Shown: positions 26,101-39,204, numbered from the stretch's first letter. The stretch: DNA of 64,000 nucleotides from Brachionus rotundiformis (GCA_016802295.1 JAESIW010000138.1:4863486-4927485), one strand, 5' to 3'. Program-made: numbers and translations. The notes: generated by a model from the letters alone, not told the origin.

Positions 26101-27171
26101 CATTTATACTTGGAGGTTTTACACTAGTTGGCTTGCGGTTTTCACAGAAAACTCGGCCAGGAGTCTAGAAAAATTTAATTTAAAAACAAAAAAATGAATC
26201 AAAAAAGTGATTAATTTACTTGAAATACATCATCTCTATCAAAATCAAGCCTAAATTCATGATAATCAAAAGTGTTATTAAATGGCTTTAAAGAGCCATC
26301 AGATTTTAAAGCTATTCCAGAATAAGTAGCTCTCATTATAACTCGAGGATAGGAATTACTATTTCCAGGAAAAGTTATATTAGGCTCTAATAAATATATT
26401 TAATTGAAAAATTTGACATTTTAATTTTTTTACTTGAGAAATAATGTCTTATTGTATAGTTTGCTTTTGTGGCTTCATTATATTGACAACTAATATAGAC
26501 ATCACAAACAATACCTCTAACAATACTCTCTCCCTCATAACTTCGCGACTTAATAAATAAATTATTTTTTTTATTATCCAAAGCATCTAAAAAAACTTAC
26601 ACTCGAATCGAAACGAAAAAATGTACTAGAAGTCTTAGGATATAAATATGATATTCCTGTATATCCAAAATAATAGTTAAGAGATGTGTTTTCTTTCAAT
26701 GAATAGGTTTCACAAGTTGTTTCATAAAGGGGTTGATCATCAGGAGGAGGAATAAGGGGTACATCAAAACTAGGCTGAGCTGAATATAAATAATGAAACA
26801 AAGGAAATAAAATTTTTAAAAAATTCTTACAAACGAGTGAGTAAATTTCATTTGTATCGTAATTAAAAATTAATTTTCTCAATATATTATCTTCCCGTAT
26901 ATCTAAGGCAGCTTTTTTTTTAGAATAATCATAAAAAGCCTGCATTTCATAAGTTTTATCATCTTCTAATTGATTAACTTCAACTCTTGTTGAATATTTT
27001 TGAGGAAAACTTGGCGTCGGACCTGGAAATAGTATAAATTAAATGAGATTTTCAAAATTTATTTTTACTTGGCCCAGGATTATATGGATAAGATACACAG
27101 TTTTGAGCATCGACTAACCAAAAACTGCATAAAAACAATAATAATGGCGAAAATAAAAGATAAATTTTCAT
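23133..27171 (-). CDS. type I membrane protein with LolA-like region and four PAN-like cysteine modules
   Basis: Probable cell-surface protein of unknown role. Seventeen exons join in phase to 978 aa: 27171-27069, 27022-26831, 26779-26601, 26548-26434, 26386-26220, 26164-26045, 25929-25531, 25472-25398, 25346-25214, 24952-24837, 24791-24725, 24677-24459, 24407-24219, 24162-23923, 23873-23634, 23562-23335, 23287-23133. Exon 1 encodes a signal peptide (MKIYLLFSPLLLFLCSFWLV). Exons 2-9 (PSFPQKYSTRVEVNQLED; later IVRGIVCDVYISCQY) resemble the LolA-like domains known in animal secreted and membrane proteins. Exons 12, 14, 15 and 16 each encode one cysteine module with a C...KC...C.SF.YC...C.L pattern, like PAN/apple domains. 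Exon 17 carries one TM (LAVLSILFGLLSIVFGGIG) and a short basic tail. The LolA-like assignment is from memory of the family and less certain than the cysteine modules. Ligand unknown. Confidence 0.75.
24988..25173. mobile_element. short insertion with 24-bp flanking direct repeats, in an intron
   Basis: The 24-bp sequence beginning AAATGGTTATTAGTATAATT occurs at 24988-25011 and again at 25150-25173. The 138 bp between consist of a T-rich start, a small GC-rich hairpin (CGCCTATAAGGCG, about 25061-25073) and a long A-rich tract. This looks like a short retroposed or SINE-like insertion with an unusually long target-site duplication, placed in the intron between exons 9 and 10 of the PAN-module gene. 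Slippage or tandem duplication is an alternative. Confidence 0.55.
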
Positions 27172-27806
27172 CTTGATTTTTAAAACTAAAAATTTTAAAA
27201 AACGGTTTATATAAGAATATATAAGAAAAGCAAATTCTAAGGTAATTAAATTTTATTTGTTAAAAATTGATATGATATTAATTTTATCATTAAAAAATGA
27301 TTTTCTCATTTTTATCTTTTTTTTAAGTCTATGATAATATTATCATATTAATATTTATCTTTATTAATATTTATCTTCATATTTCAAAAATTTAAATTTT
27401 AAGTCATTGAAGCTTTTTTCTTTTTTATTAGATTTTTGTTTATTTTATTTAATTTTAAAGTTAAATGCAAAAATTTTTATTTAACCGATAAAGCTATTAA
27501 ATTTTTAATTTTTTCGATTATAAATGATTCAAAATAAATTAAATTAAAGAATATAAATAATTTTTTATTTTTATTTCAAAAAAAAATATTTAGAAGAAAC
27601 ACTAAAAACTTACAATTATTATATAATTAATTATTCTTAACCAATTCCCTATCGTCAACGCGTAATTTATTAAATTTATAGAAACAAATATAATTAACAA
27701 TTAACTAAATAATTAGCTAAAAAACTTTCATTGACTTATATCTATTAATTATTTTCTAATTTAAATCTAAAATAAAAACAATGATATTAATTTATATAAA
27801 TTAAAT
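27172..27806. other. intergenic, no gene seen
   Basis: AT-rich spacer of about 635 bp between the start of the PAN-module gene and the stop of the PDZ/filament gene. It holds the promoter of the former by position. Nothing else seen. Confidence 0.5.
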
Positions 27807-30800
27807 TTAAAATAATTTTACTCTTTCGTTTCCTTCAAGAAGCTTTTTAAATAGATTTATTTCTTGGTCTAAATCATTTTTATATAACATTACGTTTTCA
27901 TACTCAATTCTTGCGTTGTTTAATTTATTTGTTAAATGAAAAATTTCTTCATCTTTTTGTTTTATCAATGTCATACTTTGACGTTGTTCATTTTTCAATT
28001 CATCCTCAAGAAATTGTATCGTATACTCAAGTAAAATATTTTCGCCTTTAAGTTTAATACCATTTTGTTTGTAATCGATCATTTCACTTTTTATGTTAGA
28101 GGCTGATTTTATTTTTTTAAAAACTCCAATATTGCTTTTCGTCAAATGCTTTTCGTCAATTTTTGCACTATAAAAATTTTCTATTTTTTTTCTATACTGA
28201 GAATTATTTTTGCTATACTCATTTCTAATATCTTGTAGAGTACAAGCATATTCATTTTTAAAAAATTGATAAAGATCAAAATTCTTATAGTTTAAAATTT
28301 CACTTCTTAAATCATCGAGCTCTTTGAATTGTTTTTCCTTTAGAAAAAATATTTCTTCTTTTAATTTTTGCTTTTCTGATTCTATCTCTATTCCATTTTT
28401 TTTTTCTATTTCTAAATTGTTCGTAACGATATTTATTTCGTTTCTTAAGCGAACTATATTTTGGCTTAGGATATTTCCTTCGCTCTTTAGATCATTTAAT
28501 CTTCTTTTCAATAAAAAAATTTGAGATTCATTAAGTACTAATTGTTCCTGTAAGTTAGAAGCTTTTTGTTTTTCTATTATCTTAATATTCTCAAGTTCTT
28601 GATGTTTGAGTTTAATAATGTGTAATTCATTTATTGATTCCAATAATTTCGATTCAATTTTAGTTCTTTTATGTTCAATGTCAGTCAAAACTTTTCCAGC
28701 TTCCTTTAATTCAATCAAGTACATTTGTTGTATTTTATTACCCTCGTTAATTTTTTTCTTTTTAAAAATGTCTATTTCTTTTTCAATTTTCTTATTCTGT
28801 GCTTCTAAAATTTTAATTTTTTCAAAATAAAATGCAAAAGTCTCATTTAGTTTATTGAGTTCCCTTTTCTCCCAGTCATAATTATATTGACCAGATATTT
28901 TATCTTCAGGTGTTAAACAGTGGATTTGATTTGTTGATGGGATTGAAATAGGTTGAAAAATATATGATTTTTTCTTAAGTAAGTCACTTTCAGAGTCACG
29001 TGTTTTTGATTTGTTTAAGATTTTTGAAAAATCGAAGCTTTTTGATTTATAAAACGAACCATTTGAACAACCATAAGCATTTTTTGATAATGGCTTTGAA
29101 CCTTCACATGAATTTTTATTTAATTAATCAATAAAATAAAAAAATAATTAATAAAGAAGTTTTTTGCCCTTAGTAATAGCTTAAACTTCAAACCTCAGTA
29201 TTTACTATATCTATTCTCAATATTTTGAAGTTTATAGTAAGAAAAAAAAAATTAAGAATAAAAAAGTTAAGAATTATAGATAATTATCTATTTTAGTTAA
29301 AAAACACTAATATGGGTTGAAGCTCACTAAGCTTTTTGTCGTTTAATTAAGTTGAATTAATACGGCTTCAAATTTGATTTCGAATTTTTTGTAAAAAAAA
29401 ACAAAAATAAAAAAACTTACTCTCAAAACTATAGATTGGAGGAATCAAATATATATCAAAGTCATCTTTTTTAGTATTTCGAAAAGACTTTCGTATTGGG
29501 AGTTTATTCGTCATTTCTTTTAGATTTTGTTCAAAATTTATTTTTTGTTGAATCAAAAAAAAGTTGCTTGATATGAAATTATCTTCAAATTTGCTATTAA
29601 TAAATAAATCCAATTCTCGATTTTTTTCTATAAAATTTTAAATTTATAATATTTGGAATTTTAAAAATTATAAAAATACCTTTATTCTGAATTTCTAAGC
29701 ATGATTCAAATCCGTGATTCTTAATTTTGTCTTTTTCATTTCTCAAATTGTTAAAAAATTTAAAATCAAAATAAATATTTGGTACATTAAACAATAATTT
29801 TGAATCAACAAAATAACAAAACAAGTTGTTATCATCAAAAATTAAATCGTCATTTAAATCTTTATGAGAGCTTTTTTCCCCGTTATAGTCATTAAACTTT
29901 TCTGATTTGTATTTTATAATTTTACTACCCTTTTCATGTAACAATTCTATTTCTTGAATCATATCTTGAATGACTGCTAAACATTTTCCAATTAGGTTTT
30001 GATTTATTGGATAGTCTAATTCATCCAAATTTGTATTACTTTGGTTGATTTTATTTGAAGGTGATTCCGATTTAAATTCAAATATATAAGCTTGTTTTTC
30101 ACCACTTTTATCATTATTAATATTTTCTGATATTGACTTCTTAGGTAAATTTGTTTGAAATTTTGATTTATCTAATATGTCTTTTTCAATTAATCGCTCT
30201 TTATTTTCTTTAAAAAATTTAAATTTTGGATATTTTTTAGTTAAATTATTAGATTCAATTTCATCTGAATCGTCTGTACTCGAAAAGCTTTCACTAGTAT
30301 TATGTCTAAAACTGATTATGCTATCATAACCATCATCAAAAATCACGGATGGATTTAAAGAAAAAGTATTTGTTAAATTATAGATTTTTTTGTTTCTTTC
30401 AGTTTTCATCTCTACAATTGACATATCTAAATCATTATTTATTTCAGTTTTTGGCTCGTTATCATCGTTTATTGAATTTACAAGCAACGAAGAACATGTT
30501 AATATGTTTTCTAAATCTAAATCATTTATTGAATTTGAATTAATTTTTTCATTAATTTTGTCAATTTCCAACCTTTCTTGTGTCTTACATAAACTAGCAT
30601 CTGTTTCTGATGAACAGTTAAATGAATTACAAATTAAATTTTGACTATTTGCATCATCAGTTTTTATTAAAGATAAATTATCCGCGATTCTATCATCGTT
30701 TTTGATATTGAAACTAGTTAGTTGCGTAGTTTCATTGTTCAATATGTAATTTGCTTCTTTTGTATTATCAATTTTACAGTTAGTTCTAATTTCTGATGAA

Positions 30801-33800
30801 CATAAACAGTCATAGAAGGTTTCGGTATTATTTTGTAAGTTAATCAATGATTTATATTTGTTTCTTGATTTTGATTTTTGTATATAATATTCAGAATCAG
30901 ACTTGGATTCATAAAAAAGTTTGACTTTTCTATCTCTTGAAAACATCTCATTTTTTGAATTCGTATAATCAGATAATTTTCTAAAATTACAAGGGTAATT
31001 TTTATTGTCATGATCCGAAAAAAAGACATCTCTTTCAGGCTCGTCAAGATTTTCTATTTTTTCTAATTTAAAAGAGTTAGTATCAGAATTTTCAACTTGG
31101 TTCCAATATTTAACATTTGATATGCAATTATATTTATTTTTACATTTGTTGCATATAGTTTTTTTTGGCCAATTGTTTTGTTTCATAACTTTAAAAGATA
31201 ATAGTGGAGTTGAGTGATTATTTGGCATGTTGACTTTATTTTTTAAGTCATCAAACGATTTGAATTGATTTTTGATTATTGTGTTTTCTTCATTTAGAAA
31301 GTCATTTTTTTCCTGATTTGTATAAGAAGAATAAGAATCTAATGATTCTGTGAGTGAGTTGTCAATTTCACTAGAAATTAAATTCGGCCTTTCATTTCTA
31401 AAATCAGAATTGATATTAGATGGTTCGTTTAATTCAGATAAAATTTCTAAATCTGATCGAATTAGTTGAGAATTATTAGATATCGTTATAATATCTGAGT
31501 TATCATAATTTTCTATAGAGTTTGTTTTTATTGATACATATGGATCATTACAGTTAAGTTGGTATGGTATAATGCTTCTCCTTGTTGGTTTCGGAATTAT
31601 TATTGATTGGCTTTGAACTGAACCATTTTCTGAAGATTTTTCTAATTCCAAAGGAGATATACGTTTCGGTATTTCAGAAATAAAATTAATCTTGTCATTA
31701 AACTTATGATTTAAGTTGCATTTTAAAAATGGGATACTTATAGGAATTTCAATTAAATTGTTTTCTTTTGATTCATCTGTTCTTGGACAATTGTTTTTTA
31801 TAAAATCAGAATTATTTTGGCTTTTTAGTATTGATTTTGATTGAATTAAAATGTCTTTTACTTGAAATTGGTCTGATTCGGATTTATTGGATTTATTTTT
31901 ACTCAATAAAATTGATTTATCTGTATGATTTTCTTTTCTATTTGAAATCTCAATAAAATTCGATTCTAAAGAAGTCTTAGAAACAAATCGATTGGATTTT
32001 TTTGAAAATTCTTGTACTAATGAAGTATTATCTTTCCACAAGTCATGATTGATCGCATTCTTTGAGTCTATTTTTTCTTCAAGATCTTTATTAACAATAT
32101 TAGGAATGTATTCACTTGATGATTTTTGGAAAATATTTTGTCCTGTTTTAGGCTTTTCTTTTTCATTTTCTTTGTTGAAAATGTAATTGGAATCAAATTG
32201 TTTAAATCCTGTAATCTTTTTAAAATTCTCACGTTCAGCACCAATAAAGCTTCCAGTAAAATCGTTGAATGACATAGACTTTACCGAATTAAAATGTAAT
32301 GGTTTCATATCTTTTTGATGACGTTCAGTAAAAACTGTCTTAATTTGAGGATGAAAATTTTTTTTTTGTTGTGATAATGAAATAACAATGTAATCATTTT
32401 TATTTGAAAAATCTATGTTTGCAGAAAGACGATTACCAGCACTACCCAGATTTGATTTTCCACAAATATTGTCATACAAAACAACAGAATTATCAATAAT
32501 ATTTTGCATTTTTCGATTTGAGTTATTCATTTGAAATTGACTATTTGTTTCGAAATTGTCTTGGGAATATGATTGACTACGTAGTTCAAAACCTATTGGA
32601 TAATAATTTTTAAAATCTTTGTTTTGATTTTTAATTTCTTTTATCATTTCTAATTCGGTTTTATTTTTTTCTAAAATTTTGTCTTGTTTTGATTGATTTG
32701 TTTTTGTATCATTTTTTTTTTTATTTGCTGGTGTTGAAAAAGAATGTGAAAGGAAATTTTTATCCTTCTTTTTCGATAATTCTTTAAGTGATTTTAATTC
32801 GTTAAATATTTGATCATTTAAGGAACTAAGTTGTTTTGTCAAGCTTGGACATGATTTTTTATAATCTGGACATAATTTAAATTTCTTTGAGAAATTTAAG
32901 ATATTTTGTGGATCTTTGAGCCTACAAACGACAATTTCGATTTCTTGTTCAACTCTATATTGTTTTAATATTTGCTCAATTTCTGTTCTTCTTACTCCTA
33001 TAACATTTTTTTCTTGAATCGACACCAAAATATCTCCTTTTAACAATAAAGATAAACTTAAATGAATTTTAAAAGAATGAAAATTTTTTTGCTAATACAA
33101 TTTCTAATGAATTTTATCAAAATTTCGAATTAAACAAAAAAAATCTAATTAAAAACTTAGATTAAATAAAAAATATTAATTAAAAAAAAATTATCAAAGT
33201 ATTTTAGCTTTTTTATCTTGCTCCAGTTATTTTTATCCTTTTTTAATTAAATTTAATTAATTTTTTAAATTTTTAAAATAAAAGTTCTAATAAGTTTTAA
33301 ATTTTAATCTTATTTTTATTGTTTCAAAAAAACCTTTTATTTTTCTAAAAATTTTTGTTAAAATGACCATTTTTTAATAGTAATCACATTCTAATATTAG
33401 TTTATCTAGTATTTTTAACTGTTTTAAAAACTAATGAATAAAAAAATTACATTATTATTCCTATCTATTTAAAAATTCTTTTGAAATTATTTTTTTACAA
33501 ACCGTTTTGCAATCCTTTTCTCGCTGCATCACCATTTGGATGAACATTTTCAATAAATGTCAATTGATTTTCAAAATTACCACCTTGCAAATCAAATCCG
33601 AACCCATAACCCGAATTTATAAGACTAGCAGTATAAGGTTGATGCTTTTTTTGTATTATATTATTAGTATTGTTTGATTTATTGAGTTCATTATGCGAAA
33701 GAAATTCTTCTTTTTTATTATCTATTTCTATATAATTATTATTATTTTCTTTGGTTTTGATGTTTTTCTTTTTTTTCCATTTTTTTTCATGGTTTTTCTT

Positions 33801-34155
33801 TGTCGTTTTGTTACGTTTGGTTGAGAATGGCAAACATTCCCATGATATGAACTCTTTAAATAAAAATAATAACATTAATACTAATTAGTTACGAGTTTTG
33901 AATCTTTAAAAATTTATTAAAAATATTTTATTTCTGAATTAAAATACCTTTTTTAGCATAATTGTCTAAATCGGATGAAAATCCATCACTTACAAAATTA
34001 GCGTTACTTGTTTCTTGAATATAATTTGATTTATCAGAATAATTTAATTTTTTAATATCTTCTTTATCCTGATTTTGAGAAGAAAGAATTTTCTTGTTTA
34101 ATTTTTTACGCATATTTTCATCTTTTAAATAATAATTTAATGTACTTTGAATCAT
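27807..34155 (-). CDS. PDZ-domain protein with C-terminal intermediate-filament rod
   Basis: Cytoskeletal protein by its rod; its partners are unknown. Five exons join in phase to 1805 aa: 34155-33948, 33853-33503, 33036-29680, 29627-29421, 29101-27807. A PDZ domain (residues about 142-230) is split between exons 2 and 3: SGYGFGFDLQGG forms the carboxylate-binding loop and GDILVSIQEKNVIGV follows. A low-complexity Ser/Asn/Lys/Glu-rich region of over 1100 residues follows, mostly in one 3.4-kb exon. Exon 5 encodes an intermediate-filament rod of about 350 residues. It starts at EKRELNKLNETFAFYFEKI, where families have the coil 1A motif, and ends at DLDQEINLFKKLLEGNE, the coil 2 end motif, with almost no tail. 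The rod length fits the long lamin/protostome type. The join between exons 4 and 5 rests on phase and a weak acceptor across a 332-nt intron. If it is wrong, these are two genes, but no other first exon for the rod is visible. Confidence 0.75.
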
Positions 34156-35219
34156 CCAAGACTATTTGACTTTATTTTACTAATAGTTTTAGAAATAGAA
34201 AAAAGTTTGGCTTGACTAAAATTTTTAAGGTTTATTTGAAAACTAGAATTTTGATAATGACCCTGAGCAACTATTTGATTAAAGAAAAATAAAAGTCAAA
34301 CTCTATAAAAGGTTATATTTATTCAAAACACCAAATGTTGCTTATTAAACTGAAACTATTTGGATTAAGAATATTTCTAAAGCCCTCATCTCTTAAGACT
34401 TAGTAGGTCAATGTGGGAGAAACAATACTAGAACATTTGAATGCGACTAAATAATATCAATTAAATGCCGAATAGGGTTTACTATGATCACATTAATCTC
34501 ATTTCGATGAACTAGATTTGTTTTTGGATTTGTTAAAATATTTACTATATTTGAACGTGATTTAAATCCATTGTTTTAATATAAAGAAACATTCTATATT
34601 TTTATTGAATAGTTTATCGATACGTTTTAAAGGCTATAAAAACAAAGGTAATACATTTATTTAAGAAACGCTATGAGCTAGTTATAAAATATTCATTTTG
34701 TAGAAAATTAATATCATTTTTGTTTTTAAGAACTTATCAAAATTATAAATTGGTGGTTATTAAAGTTATATTATTGAACAAGTATAAAGTTTGATATTTA
34801 TCTTTAATATTCATAAATTCTGGTAGTAAAAATTACTTTGATTCAAATACAAATATAAATCTATATAATTTATTAATATATTAATTCAGATTTATATTTA
34901 AAAAAATTTTAACAAAATTTTTATTAAAATAAACGAGTTTAAACTTTATTAATTTTTTTTTATAGCAATTGCATTTAAAATTCTTTAACATTTTTCCAAG
35001 ATAATTAGAAATAAATGGCCTTTAACGAGAGATTTAAGATTTATTGTAAATTGGACCAAAAAAATAAATTATTATTTTAATTTATAATTTTGGCCTTTTT
35101 AATTCATATAAACTTTATTTTCTTTTTTTCAATTCTTTTAGCGTGTACAATTTGATATCGAGTAAAAAAAAACTGTCTTTTTATTAAAATTTAGTTTTTT
35201 TCTTTTGCATCGCAAATAA
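34156..35219. other. intergenic, no gene seen
   Basis: AT-rich DNA upstream of the PDZ/filament gene, containing its promoter by position. No gene or clear repeat recognised. Confidence 0.5.
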
Positions 35220-35515
35220 TGATCATTTAAGGAACTAAGCTGTTTTGTCAAGCTTGAATACAAACGACAATTTCGATTTCTTGTTCAACTCTATATTGTT
35301 TTAATATTTGCTCAATTTCTGTTCTTCTTACTCCTATAACATTTTTTTCTTGAATCGACACCAAAATATCTCCTTTTAACAATAAAGATAAACTTAAATG
35401 AATTTTAAAAGAATGAAAATTTTTTTGCTAATACAATTTCTAATGAATTTTATCAAAATTTCGAATTAAACAAAAAAAATCTAATTAAAAACTTAGATTA
35501 AATAAAGAATATTAA
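35220..35515 (-). pseudogene. duplicated fragment of the PDZ/filament gene
   Basis: Nearly identical, same-strand copy of 32811-33178, which spans the 5' end of exon 3 (second half of the PDZ domain) and the start of the adjacent intron. Compared with the source, about 75 bp corresponding to 32848-32922 are missing and two bases differ at the joint. The intron portion is copied too, so the duplication was at DNA level and not through mRNA. It lacks exons 1 and 2 and cannot encode a full domain. High identity suggests a recent event. Confidence 0.85.
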
Positions 35516-36002
35516 TATAAAAAAAATTAACCTTTTATTATTGAACAAAATAAAAAAATTAAAAATTCTTCGAAACTTTAAAAACAAACAATAATTTTTG
35601 TCCTTTTAATTTTACTTAAAAATTACCCAAACTTTTATTAAAACATCGTGTCAAATCAATCATGTTTAAAAGACCTAATTTTTTTTAAGACTTCTAAAAA
35701 GACAGATAAGTTTAATTCATATGAAATACATGCGAAATTTTTTTCTGATACTTCTAATGACAAGCCAGGATCTCAGGCAACATCTAATCAATAATTTTGA
35801 CCGGTTTCAAGATTCTATTTTAAACATAATGTTGACCAAGATCATCATAATTTCATTTTGTTTTCTGAAAAATTAATTTTATCTTCTTACATTTACTCCT
35901 TCGTCTTTACATCATTCTCAGTACAAACGTAAAAGATAACTGTCATAACTGATATATATTATGTTTTATATTACTCAAATGAAAAAAAAGATATAAATTC
36001 AT
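35516..36002. other. intergenic, no gene seen
   Basis: AT-rich spacer between the duplicated gene fragment and the LINE remnant. No feature recognised. Confidence 0.45.
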
Positions 36003-37590
36003 CAACAGCACAGCCAACTCGTACACCGCAGATCAAGGTTGACACTGCAATCTTTTCACCTTCTAACATCCGCAAATATATCGATCGCTTCGACCCAACG
36101 AAATCTCCCGGCATGTTTTGTCGTCAAGAACTGTGCCAGTGCTTTTTCAGAGGCGTTCAGCGTCATCTTCAGCCAATCCTTCGCAAGCGGTAAAATTCCG
36201 GATGCCTGGAGACTCGCGCAAATCAGCCCTATCTTTAAAAAGGGAAGCAGAAGATGCCCAGGTAATTACAGACCTATCTCCCTAATTTCGGTTAGGAGGA
36301 ACGTATTTTTAGAGATGTCATGTTAGAGCACTTATACAGCAACAACATCATCGCTTCTGAACAGCACAGCTTCGTCTTGAGGAAGTCAGTTGTCACAAAT
36401 CTTCTAGAGACTGTAGACCGCATTAGTGATGACATCGACTACGGGTTTCATGTCCTAGTAGTATTCCTCGACTTCGCTAAAGCTTTCGACCGAGTTTGTC
36501 ACTCCTCTCTCAGAATCAAGTTGGTCAAGTGTGGCTTCTGTCCCAGAATAATCGATTGGGTCAGTGACTTCAGCAGAACCAACGCTAAACAAATCAATTC
36601 TGAACTTGTCATGGGTGAAGGGAGCAGCACTCTGAAATATGTCGAAACAGAAAATGACCTAGGAGTCACTCTCTCACGCAACCCGAAATTCTCCACCCAC
36701 ATAAGAATCCAGGCCAACAAGGCTACTGCCATCCTTTGACAGCTAAAGAGAACATTCAGATATTGGACCATCGATACGTGCAGAATTCTCTACTATGCCT
36801 TCGTCAGACCCCACCTGGAGTACTGCTGCAGCAGTCTGGTCTCCTTACAGCAAAAAGGACATCAAAATCCTCGAGTCTGTACAACGAAGGGCCACTAAGC
36901 TAGTGAGCAGATACAGAAACTGAAGCTATGCAGATCGCCTTGCTGTCCTAGGACTCACGAAACTTCAGGAGCGCCGAGTGAGAGGAGATATGATGCAACA
37001 AAATTCTACTCCGGAGTCAACACTGTACGCTGGGTGAAACATATGGAACACTGCAGCTCTCTCTCGCAAGCAGGACCAGCTGGTAATATTAGGGGACACA
37101 GGACTTTCTAGCCAAGTCTCGACCAAATGTCAGCAGCGAGCTAACTTCTTCACTAACAGACTCATTAACGAGTGGAACGTCTTGCGCCCCCAAGTTACTG
37201 AATCGACCTCGGTTAACCAGTTCAAGATCCGCTACGATGCCTTCAAGTCGGCCTGTATTTCATAAGTAGTCTCACCTTACTTTATATACAATCTTGTAAC
37301 TATATATTCGAATTTTCTTTATATATTTAAATTTTTAACGATAGTCTCTGTAAATTATTCTCTATTTATCTCTTTATTTACCTGTAATGTTCTATATAAT
37401 CTTATGTAATATCTGTAAAGTATATATAAATTGTAACTCAGTTTCGTCTCTGTTACTTTCATTGTAGTTCCTTAATTTATCTCTCGATTTTTGCGCGATT
37501 AGCTACCATAGATGACTTTCGAGTAAGTCATCTCCACAAGCTCGCTTGCTGTAGCTTTTATTATTATTATCATATTATTATTCATTGTAT
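36003..37590 (+). mobile_element. decayed LINE-type (non-LTR) retrotransposon, 5'-truncated
   Basis: Base composition jumps to much higher GC than the host DNA. Reverse-transcriptase pieces are readable in more than one frame: FSPSNIRKYIDRFDPTKSPG; WRLAQISPIFKKGS with NYRPISLIS (36039-36326); and VVFLDFAKAFDRVCHSSLR, the motif A aspartate region (36320-36739). The part that should hold the YxDD catalytic motif is deleted: the text passes from motif A almost directly to the thumb-type ENDLGVTLS region. The C-terminal RPHLEY...RRATKLV block follows at about 36810-36905 with frameshifts. The 3' end has GCTGTAGCT followed by an (ATT)n-rich tail (37556-37590), shared with the element at the right end of the window. 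Jockey/CR1-like by general character; the clade is not established. Confidence 0.85.
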
Positions 37591-38450
37591 CGATTAAATT
37601 ATTTATGTATTGGCATTGGTGTTATTGAAGTGTGTTTCAGAAATTGACATCCATTATCAACCTTGAACATATTAAATATTGATATTAATGAATAATAATA
37701 TGGATATTACCATAGATATAATCTCCAGTCTAAGATGTTCCTGAGCATCTTCTTTCAAAGTAGTTTTGGAATAAAACCTGTTTTATTAATGGCAAAACAA
37801 TTACTAAGATGGCAAATTATTACACTAAGCAGAAAATAATTCTGAAATTATCACAGCTGATTAATCTCTACTTTTTTCATAAAATTTAAGAGGATTTTAA
37901 GACAGAATTTAAAGACAGTATTAGTTGGAATCTGTTCAAGGTCTATTACAAAGACTCAACATAAGACTTAATTTGATTCAATCAATATGGCTTAAGTAAA
38001 ATATATTTTTAATTCTTTCTTTCTGAAAAGATTATTTGGATGAAAATGATTGTTTTATCTTAAAGAAGAAAATCATAAGCAAAAATATATGACAATATGA
38101 CAAAGCCTTATTATAAATTTTGGATGGAATAATTGCAGTTTATGTAAAAATTTATTATTTAAAATTTTATTTTGTTCTTTTCATCATGAATTTGTCTAGT
38201 ATTGACAATTATAATATATCATAGAAACTATGATACACTAGCAACATTAAAGCACATTTTTAGAGTTCATTAATAATCAGTATATTTTCAATGGAACCCA
38301 TCCCATTCATCTTCAAAAAAACTAAACTAAAGTTTGATAATTAGTAAATTTAGAGTCTTTTATAATATTTTTATTTAAAAAAATTAGAATAAAAATACAT
38401 ATAGAATAATCCCAATTTGATATTTTTTTACAGTTAAGATTTTCTAAATC
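37591..38450. other. intergenic, no gene seen
   Basis: AT-rich spacer between the LINE remnant and the 3' end of the MARVEL-like gene. No feature recognised. Confidence 0.45.
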
Positions 38451-39204
38451 TTATGGTAAATATGGTGGAGGTGAACGAGGACCGTTTTTTATTATCGGAA
38501 TGATGTGAAGAGCAGCATCAACGCAATATATAATTGTACATAAAAATCCAAAAAACTTCGGTAAAAGAAATTTTTGATCAAATGTTAATTTTTATTTATT
38601 TAAGTTACTGCTGCTGAACCAAAAGCTCCAATATTGAACATTTCTTGATTGGTTTCTAAATTTTTTACTTGAGTTTCTCGAACTGCTGCTACTATCGAGA
38701 CTACAAAAGTTGGTATAAGCCATAACAGATCTGTTATTACTGTCTATAAAAATTCTTAAAAATTAAATTATAAAAAATATAAAAATATTATCACAATAAG
38801 ATTCCAGGGTAACTTGTTTAAAAAACCCAAGCTAATGATGTTCAAAATATTGAGGAGCAAAAATAAAATCGCAATAATAAATCCAGTAATTGAAAAAAAT
38901 AAATAAGCTGATCGAGAAGCCAGTATATCTGCTGGTAATGTAACGTTTGAATCAGTATTAGGTTTTAAAACGGCTGCTGCTGAAACCCAGGCTGCGAATT
39001 GAAAGATCTTGTTTTTTTTTTAATTTTAATTATTAAATAACAAGAATCATATCTTACAATTAAAGCTGCGCGTAAAATTCCATGAACTGACAAAATATAA
39101 TTTCTATTAAAAATAATACGTTGCTGAAAATTGGAAGGATTAGCTTGATGGACTGATGGAGTTCCATGTATATTGCTAAATGCGGGATTTGAATTTTCGT
39201 CCAT
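38451..39204 (-). CDS. small four-TM protein, MARVEL-like, with C-terminal PPPY
   Basis: Probable vesicle or junction membrane protein. Four exons in phase 0: 39204-39058, 39007-38795, 38743-38609, 38555-38451, giving 199 aa. After a polar N-terminus, four hydrophobic segments are seen: GILRAALIIFQFAAWVSAAA; a second around LFFSITGFIIAILFLLLNIL; a third around DLLWLIPTFVVSIVAAV; and a fourth around GFLCTIIYCVDAALHIIPII. This size and topology fit MARVEL-domain families (CMTM, physin-like), but no diagnostic residue settles it. The C-terminus RSPPPYLP is a PPxY motif of the kind bound by WW domains of Nedd4-type ubiquitin ligases. Each intron is 51-53 nt. A claudin-like fold is less likely because the first loop lacks the W-GLW-C-C pattern. 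Confidence 0.75.
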
